DNA of 64,000 bases, from the NCBI RefSeq assembly GCF_901933205.1, contig NC_044601.1, forward strand, positions 34,448,352 to 34,512,351, read 5' to 3'. Below the pieces are notes generated by a model, which worked only from the letters and a program-made list of their open reading frames with translations, made no database searches and had not been told where the DNA came from. This stretch comes from Camarhynchus parvulus. Lineage: Eukaryota > Chordata > Aves > Passeriformes > Thraupidae. Of this stretch, positions 11,176 to 22,860 are shown one piece after another; within the stretch, counting starts at the first letter, position 1; the number at the start of each line of letters is the position of its first letter. The position numbers and the translations under genes were made by a program.

Positions 11176-12575
11176 AAAATCTTATAAAATAATGTAGGCT
11201 ATTCTAAGAACTTAAAAATAATTGTATGTTTTCCAGGTTGCAATCAGTCAAACAAAAAGTCATAGGTGGAGAGACGTTGCTTGTCTTTCTTTTTCTTGTT
11301 CCTGTCATTGTTTTTTCTAAGGAAATGCCACACGGACAGAATCAGAAACATTTTCATCTGCAGAAGAGCAAAACTGTGACTACATTACAAATATCTAACA
11401 GACAAGAATGTTAACCTTACATAATACACATATTCTTTCTAATATTCACTACTGCATATGTGTGTGAAGGAAGAACAGCAGGTCTATGAAGAAGTGATAG
11501 ACCACCTCTGTATAGAAATGTAAAGAATGACCAAAAAAATGAACTCTGTTAGAGTTCAAATATGTTATGTTACTTGTCTTATGCCACAATTTGCCTGTAC
11601 TTAAAATTTACTATAATTTCAAGCTTAATCTTATGCTTCTAAAATGTTGGGTAGGATGCAAAACTCAGACTGTCAAATGAAAAAGAGTCTCAAGGTAAAG
11701 AAAACAAGACTCTGTAGAATAATCAGAACATGGGAAAATAATGGGAATTCACTTTCATTCTGAGCACTACATCTTCTGCAGTTCCAGTTTAATTGCTAAG
11801 GTAGAAGTAGGTATTTTGTAAGAATAAGGTAGACAAGTTGTTGGAGAACTGTAAGGCTAAATGGCAATTTTATATATATTTTTAGTGGGATCTAATTTCT
11901 CAACAAATTTTGGTAATTTACTGCAAGTTACTAGGCATTAAACTGATACTCCACTTCTCAGAATTTGTGTTTGAAAGCCTGTCTCCTAGTGTGGTAAAAA
12001 AGTGTAACCTCCTCACCCAACTTCTGCTAATTACAATAAGTCAGTCATTCAAAGTAATGATGCACACCTTGAAATTTTATGTTTGCCTTTATCATGAGGG
12101 CACAAAGGAAGGAAAGATCATCGACATACAGCAGTAAGTGTCTGAAAACCATTTAATGAGGTAGTCTGCATAAAAATTAGTTTTTTGCATGGACAACATA
12201 TAAAGTTTAGAGGACACGTACCAAAGTGATCTTAACTTCTCTTAGTGCAGATCCTCAGGTTAATTCATTAAAAATGCTAAACTATCTGTCTTATGAAACA
12301 GAAGGAAAGTCTTAAGAATAAAAATCATGTTTAGATACCTTCAGGAAAAATTTGGACATCTCATTCATGGCTAGTCTTGAAATTAAGAAGTTAATTACTT
12401 ACATAAAATTGTCCAGCTTCCTCAAGAGAAGATGGAACTGGGAAATGTATACCTTATGCATCCAACTGTTTCCATATACATCATCTTGGGCCATAGTTAG
12501 CTTTGTCCTTTAGGCAGTAAAATGATGAGCAAAGAGGGATGAGACACAGGTAGGACAGATTGGGAATATAAAAAA
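11176..12575. other. AT-rich non-coding DNA
   Basis: No feature recognised. Short chance open frames only. Confidence 0.65.
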
Positions 12576-12862
12576 CTTATTGTTTAAACCCAACTGGCAA
12601 CTAAAACCACAAAGCAGCTCATTCACTCCCTCCATGAGGGATGAAAAAGAGAATTAGAAGAGAAAAAGTAACAGAACTTGTGAATTGAGATAAAGACATT
12701 GTAATAGGGAAGGAAAGGAAAAACAAAGCAAAGCAAAGCAAATAATTCTTTCACTAGGTCTTATGGGCAGGCAGGTGTTCAAGCATCTCCACAAAAGTGA
12801 GGTTCCACCATATGCATCAGTGACTTTGGAATACAAAAGACATTGTGACTGTGATGAAAGAT
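12576..12862 (-). mobile_element. ERVL-like LTR remnant (R/U5 side)
   Basis: Minus-strand remnant of the common avian ERVL-like LTR. From low to high coordinates it shows the LTR 3' end (AACCCAACTGGCAACTAAAA near 12586), the TTCACTCCCTCCATGAGGGA block near 12623, TTGAGATAAAGACATTGTAA near 12686, a short AAAGC repeat at 12725-12740 and GGCAGGCAGGTGTTCAAGCA near 12766. These are the reverse complement of the same blocks in the plus-strand copy at 16917-17533. The U3 half beyond about 12862 is missing or too diverged to recognise. The 190-codon minus-strand frame at 12654-13226 runs through this remnant and is therefore not a gene. Confidence 0.82.
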
Positions 12863-15800
12863 AATTGGGTCTTTGCGTGTGGCCTCCTCCTTCATACACC
12901 CTCCCTCTCTCTTTGCATTTTCTCTGATTGGCAATATGAATTGTTCTATGACAAGAAATCCAGGTGGGAATTGCAAGTACTGTCTGGATGCTCACACGAC
13001 TGATAAATTCCAGAGATGCAGGAGTTGTCTCTGATTGACCGAATGTTTGTGATTGACTTTGATAAACATTGTCCAGCAAAAGGGTGTAAAAGTCTGCTGG
13101 ACACTGGACAAATGAGGCCAACTGGACAAACAGGTCTCTCGTTGTTGCAGGCCAGTTCTGGGGGGATCCCCTCCTTAGCAGAAACATTTGCAGCGCGTGT
13201 TCTGCCCAAAGCCAGGGAGAACTCACTTTGGAATTGGTGAGTTAAAGTGAAATAGTCAGATATGGAAAGAAAATAATGAATTAGCTACATAGGTATTTTG
13301 TTTGTAATTGGGCATTCTAGCTGAACCTGCTTATATAACAAATCTTTAGACCTGCTTATGTTATATATTTCATTAAAATATTTAGATATTGTATTAGCAA
13401 TAAATCTAAGCGACCACAGTAAAAGATGGAGAAGGAAAGAATGTGATATGTAAAGTGCTTGCAGCACGACTAACTGCTGCTTAAAAAAGTGCCAGAGACT
13501 TACCAAAGGAAAAGGCCAAGACATAAATTAAGGAAAAAGGGGTCATATGAGACAATAGTCAATTGAAAGAAAAAATAAGGAACTTAAAAGGAAATATAGA
13601 AGTTAAAATAGCACATTCAGAGTCTTCAAATTTTCAAGCTAAAACATTGATATTCTTATATCTGTGACCAAGACATTTGGAGTAACACTGAGAACACAGA
13701 AAGAATCAGAACAGGAGGAAAAAGAGTCTACCCAGACCTATAATTAAAACAGAGACCACTGCAGTTATGGGTGTTAAAGCAAAGAAAATACACTGGAAAT
13801 CCATCCCATATACACCCAGAAAGCTTGCGAAACTCCAAGAAAATAGCTCTATAAGTTGTTGTGAGTCACTGGTAATCCTGGCTTTGATATTGTTTGTCCA
13901 AAGTCTCCAGTCAAGGTGTCAGAGCTCACAGGAATTCATCCAGTCAAGAGCTTTTGCTTAGAGTGACCCTTTTATCCATGCAAGGCACTAAAGCTGTCCT
14001 ATCTTGGTCACAAAAAGTTGTTCTGAAAAGTTATCCAGTGCACAGTGCCAATTCACACACTGAGGTGAGGTATTTCTAACATTATTCTAGATTGTGCAAA
14101 GCAGGGTGGTAACCCACAAAAAACATGGCTCCCCAATCATCAAAACATTACACTATTTATAAATTTTAACATAGAAAGGCATCAGCATTCACTGGTTAAA
14201 AATTGCTTAACTTTCTCATTGACTCATACTCAAGCCCCTGTTTGCTAGTTATGTCTCTTGCTTCTCAATTAGTCCACATGAACAATTCCTCTCTACATTT
14301 GAGTCAGTGGTCCATTTTGAATAGGTGGTCAATGAGTCTGTGGTCTTGATCTCCCACTCCTGGTATTACCTTTACCCCAGTTACTGCCCCAGTAGCTTTA
14401 TTTCATAAAATCAGTGGTAAAATTCTTATATAAATGATCTCCTTTAATCAGATCAGACAACTGTGATATGACAAACAAGCTGGGGTTACTATAAAAATAT
14501 TTATCTGTACTTCAACATGTTGAGTAAACTTTTGCTTGTTTTTAAGAATCTGAAATTTATAAGGATAATATTAAACTGAAGCAGTACTGTGAAATAAGTT
14601 ATTGGCACTCTTGGTATATAAATGAAAATTTTAAGCCTATTGTTTTTGAATAAAGGACTTGATTACTTTTTTCCCTGTACTGAGACAGGAAGCTACTTGA
14701 TTCAGGGAACCGCTGTGACTTCTAGAGAATAGAAGTATCTAAGTATCCATCCAAGGATTTTTTGAATAGTGCAGTGCCACAGAGGTCAAGAGGAGTGTTA
14801 GTCTTAGGACACCTCTAGGAGGAAGGGGAGTGAAAATAAGTTCAATGAACCCCCCAGAAATTGAGTTTACTATTTTGTAAAGGTATTAGGTGAAAAGTTT
14901 CTTCTCAGATTTTTTTTGTCACAGGTTTGGAAGTCATTTCTAATGTAGAACAAAATGGTATTAACTTATTCCACAGTGTAGTTCTTTGATTTTGCTGGAG
15001 CTTTAAAAACACTTTGAACTCCCCAGAGAAAAAACACAGTATATGTGTAAAGGATTACCACTGGATTAACACACAGCAGTCAGTTATGGGAAATAACTAG
15101 CATACTAGTGTTGAAACTTTTAAAAGTCTTGGTTTTTAGCTTTTTTCAATGTTTAACAGTTAAGACTCCCGTTCCTCAAATGGTGGAAAATCAACTAGGA
15201 GTGAATGTTAAGCAACAGCTACATATGGAAGTTGTACTGCATTCTTTTTGTATAATCTGAGAAATTTTTTAGAAAGCAGTTTTATTTTTATAATATACAT
15301 GTTTCTGTTTGCCTCTGGCAACTTGACCTAGAAGCTGATACTCACTATAGTACTGATCGTGACCGGATGCTGCTGCACTAGAAGAAAAAGCAAAGAAAAA
15401 GGAAGAAAGCAAACAAAATTGTTCAAGCAAAGCTCTAAGGACCATGGGCAGAACACAGCCGGAGAGTATGAAAAGCAGGTTGGAGAAACAGTGAGTTTTT
15501 CTGAAAAACTGAGCAGTGGTGCAAGAATAAAGTGGCTGATCAAGAAATCCATTTCTCACACAGCACCAATTAGTTAGGAGTAATTTATGCAAGAAAGGTG
15601 ATGCAGAAATAAAAGGTGAAAAAACCTAAGATGTCAACCAAACTATATGGAGGTAAGAAGCTTTTCAACAGGAAGAACAGGAAATTCACAAATGAAGAGA
15701 AGGTAGTATAAAAGCAAAGGAAGTCTTAATTGTTTTTTTCTGAATAAAACAGGGTAGGAAATCTTAATAATCTAATCATACTAGGGATTCTTGATAGTAA

Positions 15801-16916
15801 TGAAGGCCAATTAAATCTGAGTATGTACACAGTAGAATTGGAAGCAGACACACTGACAACACAAGTTCTGTGATTCACAACAATATTTATAAACCAAGGA
15901 AAAATATTTTGCGTTATTTTCAAAGCAACCTAAAACACAAATGAGCATAGTTTCAGAATATGTAAATTTCAAGACAAGTAAAAAGGTCAAAAAGAACCAC
16001 TGAACTTAAAATTTGAGCATATGACAGAAACCACTGCAGGCAGATAACAAAGCATAGTTCAATGGTTGTCAGGTAAGCTGAAGTTTCTAGCAGAGATTTT
16101 TGGATAGTCTGAGTTTAAAGCAGCAAAACTCATTGAAAAGGTTACAGGTGACTATCAGAAGAAATGGGGGATGAAGACATCCCCCAAAGTCAATGACACA
16201 ATTCCCTCTGATATTCACCACACAAAACAGCATAAAACACCATGTCCCCACGGTAAAATAGGAAAGGAGGTGACTGAGTTAGAAGATATACTGCTTCCTC
16301 TCCTTACCTCTAGCAATTAGAATAAAGACGCCTAATTTATTTGCTGTAGAAATCAATGATGTTGACTCCTTGAGAGCCTTGATACCCTTTGTACAGCAAT
16401 GTATCAGGGGAGGGATGTGCCCCTGCTATTTTAGGGGCTCTCAAGGTCTGGCGGTTTGACTGTGTGTGGTCCTGTCGCTTACCTTTTTGCTCCTTCTGGC
16501 ACAATCTTCCTTTTGATTTCTATTTCATAAGCTAAAAGGAAATTATGAAAAAAATTCTTCTCTGTTTTAGCAAAGTCTTTATTTGAGTCTTCTGTAGAAT
16601 AATTTTTTAATCCCAGGAAAATGTACAACATCTCAATCACAGGTAACATCCACTTGTCACTTTCTGGATAGCTAAAATGTGAGCCTCATAATCTTGTCGA
16701 GCATCAGACAAGATAAAGAATATAAATTTCTTTTGATCTGAGTTTCATCAAGAAAGAAAAGGTTCATCCTGTACATTCAAGTGCACTTGTCATTTTGCCA
16801 ACCCCACGGCTTCTTTAGCACAAGTTTGCATAGAATTAGACATTGTAAGATACACAACCACGCGACAGTTGAAACATTCTTTAAAGTGCATTGAAAAGCT
16901 AAACTGAAAATTTTTT
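12863..16916. other. Non-coding DNA, mostly AT-rich
   Basis: The first 380 bp (to about 13245) are less AT-rich and unassigned, and include short direct repeats of CTGGACA near 13100-13130. A strong splice-donor-like G|GTGAGT lies at 13236-13242. The remainder is AT-rich, with no recognised element, RNA gene or credible open frame. Confidence 0.55.
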
Positions 16917-17533
16917 TGCTCTGGTTTTGGCTGGGATAGAGGTAATTTTCTCCTTAGTCACTAGTTACTGTGAGGCTGTGCTTTGCATTTGTGCTGGAAA
17001 CAGCATTGTTATGCCAGGATATTTCCAGTAATGCTGAGATCTACTTTACACAAGAGTCAAAATATTTTCTGTTACTCACACTACCCCACTATCAAGTTTG
17101 CTCTGGGTGCATGAAAACTGGGAGGGGACACACCTGGGACATCCGACCCCAGCTGACCAAAGAGATATTCATGTAATGTCATGCTCGGCAAAAAAAGCTG
17201 GGGGAAGAAGAAGCAAGGGGAGAGTGTGGGATGTATTTGTGGTGGTGAGGAAGACATTCAGAGTGATAGTGTTTATCTTCCCAAGTCACTGTTACATGTG
17301 GTGGAGCACTGTCTCCTTGGAGATGGCTGAGCACTTGCCTGATCATTGGTGGAAGTGAATTAATTCCTTGGTTTATTTGCTTATGTGCATGGATTTTGCT
17401 TTATTATTAAACTCTCCTTATCTAAGCCCATAAATTTTCTCACTATTAATCTCCTGATTCTCTCCTGAGTCTCACTGTGTGAGTAAGCATGTGACTGTGT
17501 CATTCTTAGTCCTACAGACATTATACCAGGACA
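16917..17533 (+). mobile_element. ERVL-like LTR (5' LTR of a truncated copy)
   Basis: A 617-bp LTR of the widespread avian ERVL-like type in sense orientation. The order of blocks is the family's: TGCTCTGGTTTTGGCTGGGA start, TTTGCATTTGTGCTGGAAAC in U3, the GAGGGGACACACCTGGGAC and CAGCTGACCAAAGAGATATT blocks, AGTCACTGTTACATGTGGTG in the promoter-proximal part, the ATTAAA poly(A) signal at 17406-17411, and an ACCAGGACA end at 17533. The TATA position has decayed to an A run near 17191. No second LTR follows; the right side is interior sequence, so this is a 5' LTR from a copy that has lost the rest. Confidence 0.88.
17406..17411 (+). terminator. LTR polyadenylation signal ATTAAA
   Basis: Lies in the R region just before the CTCTCCTTATCTAAGCCCA block. 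In the family this position reads ATTAAACTG followed by TCTTATCTCAACCC-type sequence. Confidence 0.55.
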
Positions 17534-18240
17534 GCCCACTGGGCACCCAATATAGGACTTGAAGAGTTTGAGATAATGACAGGTTTGGCTGTAACGTGCT
17601 AGGTTGAATTCCTAGCTGTTGTTAGTACCATTTAGCTATTAATTAGCAGGTTCCTGTGCTTGCCATGGGGCTCGCTTGCCATATGAGACTCTAATGCTTG
17701 TTAGAGGCTGCTTCTGGCTTTCGCTGGTCGCTGTACTGCTGTTCTGCTATGCTCCGTGCTCTGCTGTGGCCAGGAACATCTGGATAACAGCATGGAGATG
17801 TGCCTGGGCTGGCAGATGGCCAGGGCATCAGTGTGGTTTCTGTACTGCTGTACTGGACAGGCTGGAACTTCCAGTGAAATGGACAATGACCTGTGGATGA
17901 GTTCATGTGGGAGCAGGACAGCCAAATGTTTGTGGCTGTGAATAAGTTGACAGAACAGCAGATGCATCTTAACATATCTGTGGCTGTGGTTATGTCTGGG
18001 CTGCAGCAGAGATACCTCTGATAGGATTTTGGCCCAAGCATAAGTCTTCACTGGAGAAGGTACCCCTCAAAACATCAGTGTGTGTATAAGTTTATACTGC
18101 ATGTACGCCATGAAGAATCCATGGTTGTGCATGAGATGGTGCTGCAGCACATCAAAGTATGCAGCCAGGGATAAGGCCCTGAGAGAGCATGTATTCTCCT
18201 TGCACCCATGTTCAGTGTTCTGCTTTTTCTTGAACTGAAA
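17534..18240 (+). mobile_element. ERVL-like leader/interior fragment
   Basis: Sequence directly downstream of the LTR. A primer-binding-site-like segment starts TGGGCACCCAATATAGG at 17540, six bases after the LTR end, as expected for the site where a tRNA primes reverse transcription. The next 650 bp are less AT-rich than the host DNA and resemble the untranslated leader that follows this LTR in other avian copies. There is no intact gag, pol or env frame; the 116-codon minus-strand frames here are not genes. The similarity fades around 18190-18240, where AT-rich host DNA resumes. Confidence 0.7.
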
Positions 18241-20509
18241 GTTTGCAATGTGTTTTGCAATGAAAACAAATGCTTTTTATATACTGAAATACTTGAAAAA
18301 AAAAGACAAAATCCTATCAGCAGGTGTACTGAATAAAAATTCCTTTAAAAAGTGAAGAAGGTAGTTACTCAGGATAAAATTCAACCTGGGAAATCTGTCA
18401 TTAAAGTTGACTAGCTTAAGAATGGAATCTATCTGCCAATCCTCTGCTCTAATGATAACAATCATTGAACACCTGACCATGTCATTGTCATCCATTAAGA
18501 CGATTGTTTTTCTGGGGCAGGGCATGATTGCAAGTTCTAATACTACTGTAGGGAGTGATTCAAAAGAGTGAAGATTTTCAGTATTTGTAGTTAAAATAAG
18601 ATTACTATATCTACAAATAGCTAATTTAAGAAGTATTCTGATTTTTTTTTTTTTTTGTGGGGTTTGAGTCATGGAGGTCTAAACACTTTCCAAATTATTC
18701 AATAATCTCTCAAAAATCAGTTACTCTTGGAAACACTATATCAGTTACCTACTTTTTAAAGATTTTGCTTTTGGCAGTCATTCTATATGTTGCAGATGAA
18801 ACATTCCACTGTGAGGAATATTCCATTGGATGCCAATCTACTTATATTTACTTTAGCAACAAATCCTTTGCTTTCTTCTCAAATGTATGAGCACAATATA
18901 GGGAGCAATCATTTCTACATCTTAATTTCCTATGCTGTGTTTTCAACTTTTAAGTAAGGGGTAGTAAAAATATCCATAACATTCCAATATTATATAGGAA
19001 AAAAACCCATATAATTGAACATTTCACCAGTTATAAATAAAATTCACTAATGCTGAAACTTCAGAAACATTCTTTCAGTGATTTCATTCTCTTCCTAGCG
19101 TGCTTATGATTGGATTTTTTTACATACCAAACTTTACCTCCAATAGAACCAGTGTATCTTAATTTCTTTGTAACCTTTGTCTGTCCATCATTAACTTTTA
19201 TTGTGTATCAAAGTCTATTTGCAACTATATTTATCATTGCCAGAAGGCAATTCTTCTCTCAAGTTGTCTTTAAAACACTGCTTCATTTATTTTGCATAGG
19301 TTTTCTTGAAACTTTTTCCTTCAATATACTCAAGTAATATTGCCTGGAATCAGGAGACCCAGATACTTAAACATTTTTGTTCATTAGGATGGCTTTCAAT
19401 AGTATTTGAAGTCCCTATTGTGTTTTCCATATGTATTACAGTGGTTTCAATTCTAGCCTTTCCTACTATACTTGCCTTTGATTTTAATATTGTTGCATTA
19501 CAATACAATTTGAGCTGTGTAAAGCATATAGCAGTGTGAATGTACTGCTATGTAATGTGATGCATGTTATATTCTTTCAGACTTGATTTTAGGGGTTTAT
19601 CTGATTTTTTCCAGCATAGCATTTTGCCTAAAATTTTTCTCCATCATTTGAACAGCGCTAAAATATTTAGTCACAGCTTCGTGGACAGATGAATCACGGT
19701 AAATTCAGAATAGATTGGGAGCCAAACAGCTCTCTGTAGGAGTATGGTTTTAGGAATTTACAGTCTTAAGAATAGATCTAATTGCCTGGAATCAAGAGAT
19801 TATGGAAATCTATAAAATGTGCAAATAAGCTGGAAAATTTATGTACCAGGATCTAAGTATATGATTTGTAGAATAGGGGTCTTAGTAAAGTTGGCTTTGC
19901 ATTTTCTTAAACCTTTTATACATCTGGCACTAGAACTCAGTAGTTTTCCCTTAACGGCAATAATCACAATTAAAAAATCTCTTCTGCCTAACCTGTTAAC
20001 TGTTTTACCTTGGAATCTGTGTTAATGAATACATTTCTTCAGGGAACATTTAAAAAGCATTGAGCTGATTTCTTTTTTTATATTGCTCCATAAATTTGAT
20101 GATATATATGGGATGACAAGACTGCATAATTAAATACGTTATTTACAAAAGAGTATTTTAGCCATTTGAAACCTATGGACCTATCTTTACATAGTTATAT
20201 ATCCCTGAGATTCACAAATATGTTCTGATTTGTTTGTAGACAAGTATGAGTGAAAATGAAAACTATCAAGTAGAGATATTGTGTTGTTACTATGAGTGTC
20301 AGTGGAGTTAAGAAGCCAAGTCTCCAGCAATGAGATTTTGAGATGGTGTAAAATGGACAGAACATCTAAAGGCTCCAGGACCAAAGATAATGTACTGAAG
20401 AATAACAGAGGACAGTATGATTTTTGGAGGTCCCTAATGTCTCTTAGATATTATAATTAATGTGTAAATTCAGAAAGTTTTGAGTTTTTATGATAAAGAA
20501 AGAGTCATT
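18241..20509. other. AT-rich non-coding DNA
   Basis: No element recognised. It contains a T run at 18642-18656 and many stops in all frames. The 131-codon minus-strand frame at 18277-18672 reads across A/T-rich sequence and has no recognisable domain. Confidence 0.6.
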
Positions 20510-21900
20510 GAGACAAACAAATATGCTGGGACTTGACAGCATATCCAAACCAGGGGAGACTGCTCTTTGTTTGCAAGCTGGCAAGATTTCTTGTGGGAGT
20601 TGTAAACAAGAATCTGTGGGAGAAGGGTATGATATCAGGAACTGGGAAGGTAGGGGATAGGATGACACTGTTTGAAGGCAGCAATAATGATGGGAACATT
20701 CAGGCTGCTCCAGGGAGCTCTGAAGATTTAGGAAGACATCTGAAATGAGTGTACAATAGTGTGAGAAACAAGCAGGATGTACTGGAAGCATTGATCATTC
20801 CCCTATGATGTCATTACTATCTGTGAGACTTGGTGGAATCAGTCCCATGATTGGAGTGCTGGAAAGCTAGATCAGGTGGGATGGGCTGTGCAGGCAACAT
20901 GCAAATATTGCACTGATTGTAAGGAGAGGCTTGAATCTAAAGACCTTTACAATTAGGGAAAAAACACTCTTGGTGAAGATTAGAGGGATGGAAAACAAAG
21001 GTTATGTCTCTGCAGATGTCCACTGCCAATAACCAGACCAGGATATTAAAACAGTGGAATTACTCTGTAGGCAATTAGGAAAAAAAAAATCTCTGGATCC
21101 ATAGCCTTTGTCCTCATGGGAGATTTCAAGTTTCCAGATATCAACTGGAAATACCATTCTGCTCTGACAAGTAGCTCTGGGAAATTCTCAAATGTTTGAA
21201 GGTAATTTCCCATCACAAGTAATCAGTGAGTCAATGACAAAAGGTCCTCTCCTACATTGTTATTTGTAAACACAAAAGGACTCAGGAGAGATATGTGATA
21301 TATTATCCACAGTGATCAGGATATCATTGAATTTAAAATTTTTGGCTAAATAAAAAAGGGTAAGCAGAATTGTTACGTTGAATTTCAAGAGAGGAAACTT
21401 TAAGCTGTTCAGGTGTTTAGCAGTGACTCCTGGGAATCTTCATTTGAGGGTTTAAGGATCAATGAGTACTGGTCAGTTTTGAAGAAATATAATTTAAAAA
21501 CAAAAGGAGCAGATTTTAAACTTGTGACATAATGAGATGGACATCCCATTGTGTCATAGGTCAAGCAAGAGGGAGCCAAAGAATAGATTGGCTCAACAGG
21601 GAACTCCTTTTGGAACTTATAAGGAAGAAGAGATTTTATGATCTCCAGAAGCAACATCAGACTTCACAGGTGGACCATAGAGCCCTCGTTCACATGCACA
21701 GGGGGAAAATACAAAAGACCACATCTCAACTAGACCTGACATTGGCTAATGTTGTGTCAAATAACAAGAAGGAATTTTTCAAGTATGATAGTAGCAGGAG
21801 GAGGCCCAAGTAAAACATTGGAACTATATTTGACGGTCAGTTGCCAAATAGGACTTCAGAAAAAAGTGGATATATTTAATCTTTTTTTTCCTCCCCTCAA
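20510..21900 (+). mobile_element. CR1 LINE ORF2 fragment (endonuclease region), decayed
   Basis: An internal piece of CR1 ORF2, the polyprotein with an AP-like endonuclease and a reverse transcriptase. Read through several frameshifts and stops, the plus strand gives the start of the endonuclease domain near 20749 (NKQ.VLEAL), ETWWNQSHDWSAGK at 20825-20866, NKG...PDQD near 20996-21045 and MGDFKFPDINW at 21116-21148. The linker towards the reverse transcriptase is seen as NNKKEFFKYDSSRR at 21760-21801. The order and spacing match CR1 ORF2. No intact frame remains. The copy lacks the reverse transcriptase core and the 3' tail, because LTR sequence begins soon after 21900. The left limit is approximate; 20510-20740 is assigned by continuity. 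Confidence 0.85.
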
Positions 21901-22039
21901 TCTTTAATAATGCTGACACACATTGGGCTGCCTGATTCCCTGAAGCAGCAGACCACAACTGCTGGAACGATGACTTTCTCTTTGTGGACATTACTGCTTT
22001 TTCACTTTTCCTACTGCTTTTCTGAGTTTCTGAGAGCAA
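21901..22039. other. Boundary between CR1 fragment and LTR remnant
   Basis: Diverged sequence that may be the last of the CR1 ORF2 piece or the decayed U3 of the LTR that follows. I could not place the junction. Confidence 0.4.
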
Positions 22040-22420
22040 GGAGTTGTGGAAGATGTCAAGGAGGGAGCACAGCCAGGATAGCTGACATAAAGTGGCCAGG
22101 GGGATATTCCAGGCTATAGGATATCATGCCCTATATATAAACTGAGGGGAACTGGCTCACAGGGGCCAGTTGCTGCTGAAGGACAGACTGGGCATTTGAC
22201 AGCGAGTGATGAGTTTTAGTTTTTTCTTGGGTTTTATTTTTCTGTCTCTTTTTGATATCTCCCCCTTTTTAAACAACTATTATTGTTATTATCATTGTTG
22301 TTGTTGTTGTCATATTTTACTTTAATATTTTTAAGCTGTTTTTATCTCAATCTACAACTTTTACCTGCTTACTGGGTGTCTGCATGGCACGTAGTTGCCA
22401 GCTGCAGCCAAGCTACACTA
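22040..22420 (+). mobile_element. ERVL-type LTR remnant
   Basis: Sense-strand remnant of an avian ERVL-type LTR of a subfamily with a long TTATTATTG-type tract. Visible blocks are GGAGCACAGCCAGGATAGCT near 22064, GGGATATTCCAGGCTATAGG near 22101, a TATA box CTATATATAAACT at 22131-22143, a TTG repeat near 22294, TTAAGCTGTTTTTATCTCAA near 22332, and the end block GTAGTTGCCAGCTG near 22391. The U3 half is missing or unrecognisable. Confidence 0.8.
22131..22143 (+). promoter_or_regulatory. LTR TATA box
   Basis: CTATATATAAACT is in the position of the core promoter in this LTR type, about 30 bp after the GATATTCC block. Confidence 0.55.
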
Positions 22421-22569
22421 CCACCAAAGGTGGCTGCTCCCCAAAGACATTTATGATTGTCTTGATCTCAGTTTGTTTCAAATGCAGAAATGTTCAAAAA
22501 CCATGGTCAAACTTTGAGGATTCCTCACAGATCCACTCTGAACACTGAAATGCCTGTGCTTGTGTCTTA
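22421..22569. other. Spacer between two LTR remnants
   Basis: About 150 bp of unassigned sequence. It may be host DNA or leader sequence of the preceding LTR. Confidence 0.4.
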
Positions 22570-22860
22570 TCAGTGATAGACTCAATTTTCCTCATAGTAG
22601 CTAGAAGAGGACTATACTTTGGATTTCTGCTGAAAATATAGCAAGTTTCATTTTTACTGAATACTGCTGAGACAAAGCCAAGGCCTTTTCTGCCCCTCAT
22701 ACTGCAACACCAGGGCTGAGGGAGGAGAACTAGCTAGGTGGGGACACTGTTTAGAAAGCTGGCTTCAAATGACCAAAGAGATATTCCATACCACAAGGTA
22801 TCAGTTTCAGTATTAAAAATGGCGGAAGAAGAAGAAGAAAAGAGGAGATTCAGAGTTAGA
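22570..22860 (+). mobile_element. ERVL-type LTR remnant (U3 portion)
   Basis: Sense-strand U3 half of the same LTR type as 16917-17533. Blocks seen are CTCATAGTAGCTAGAAGAGG near 22591, CTTTGGATTTCTGCTGAAAA near 22617, AAGGCCTTTTCTGCCCCTCA near 22680, GACCAAAGAGATATTCCATA near 22771 and a degenerate TATA site GTATTAAAAATGG at 22811-22823. A GAA trinucleotide run follows. R and U5 are not recognisable beyond about 22860. Confidence 0.8.

Noticed and set aside
12654..13226. 190-codon minus-strand open frame
   Set aside because: Its C-terminal half runs through a minus-strand ERVL-like LTR remnant (12576-12862), and the frame has no recognisable domain.
18277..18672. 131-codon minus-strand frame
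   Set aside because: Reads out of a homopolymer (Lys run from the T tract) through AT-rich DNA; no domain or splice context.
20444..20791. 115-codon minus-strand frame
   Set aside because: Overlaps the left part of the plus-strand CR1 ORF2 fragment and is antisense to it.
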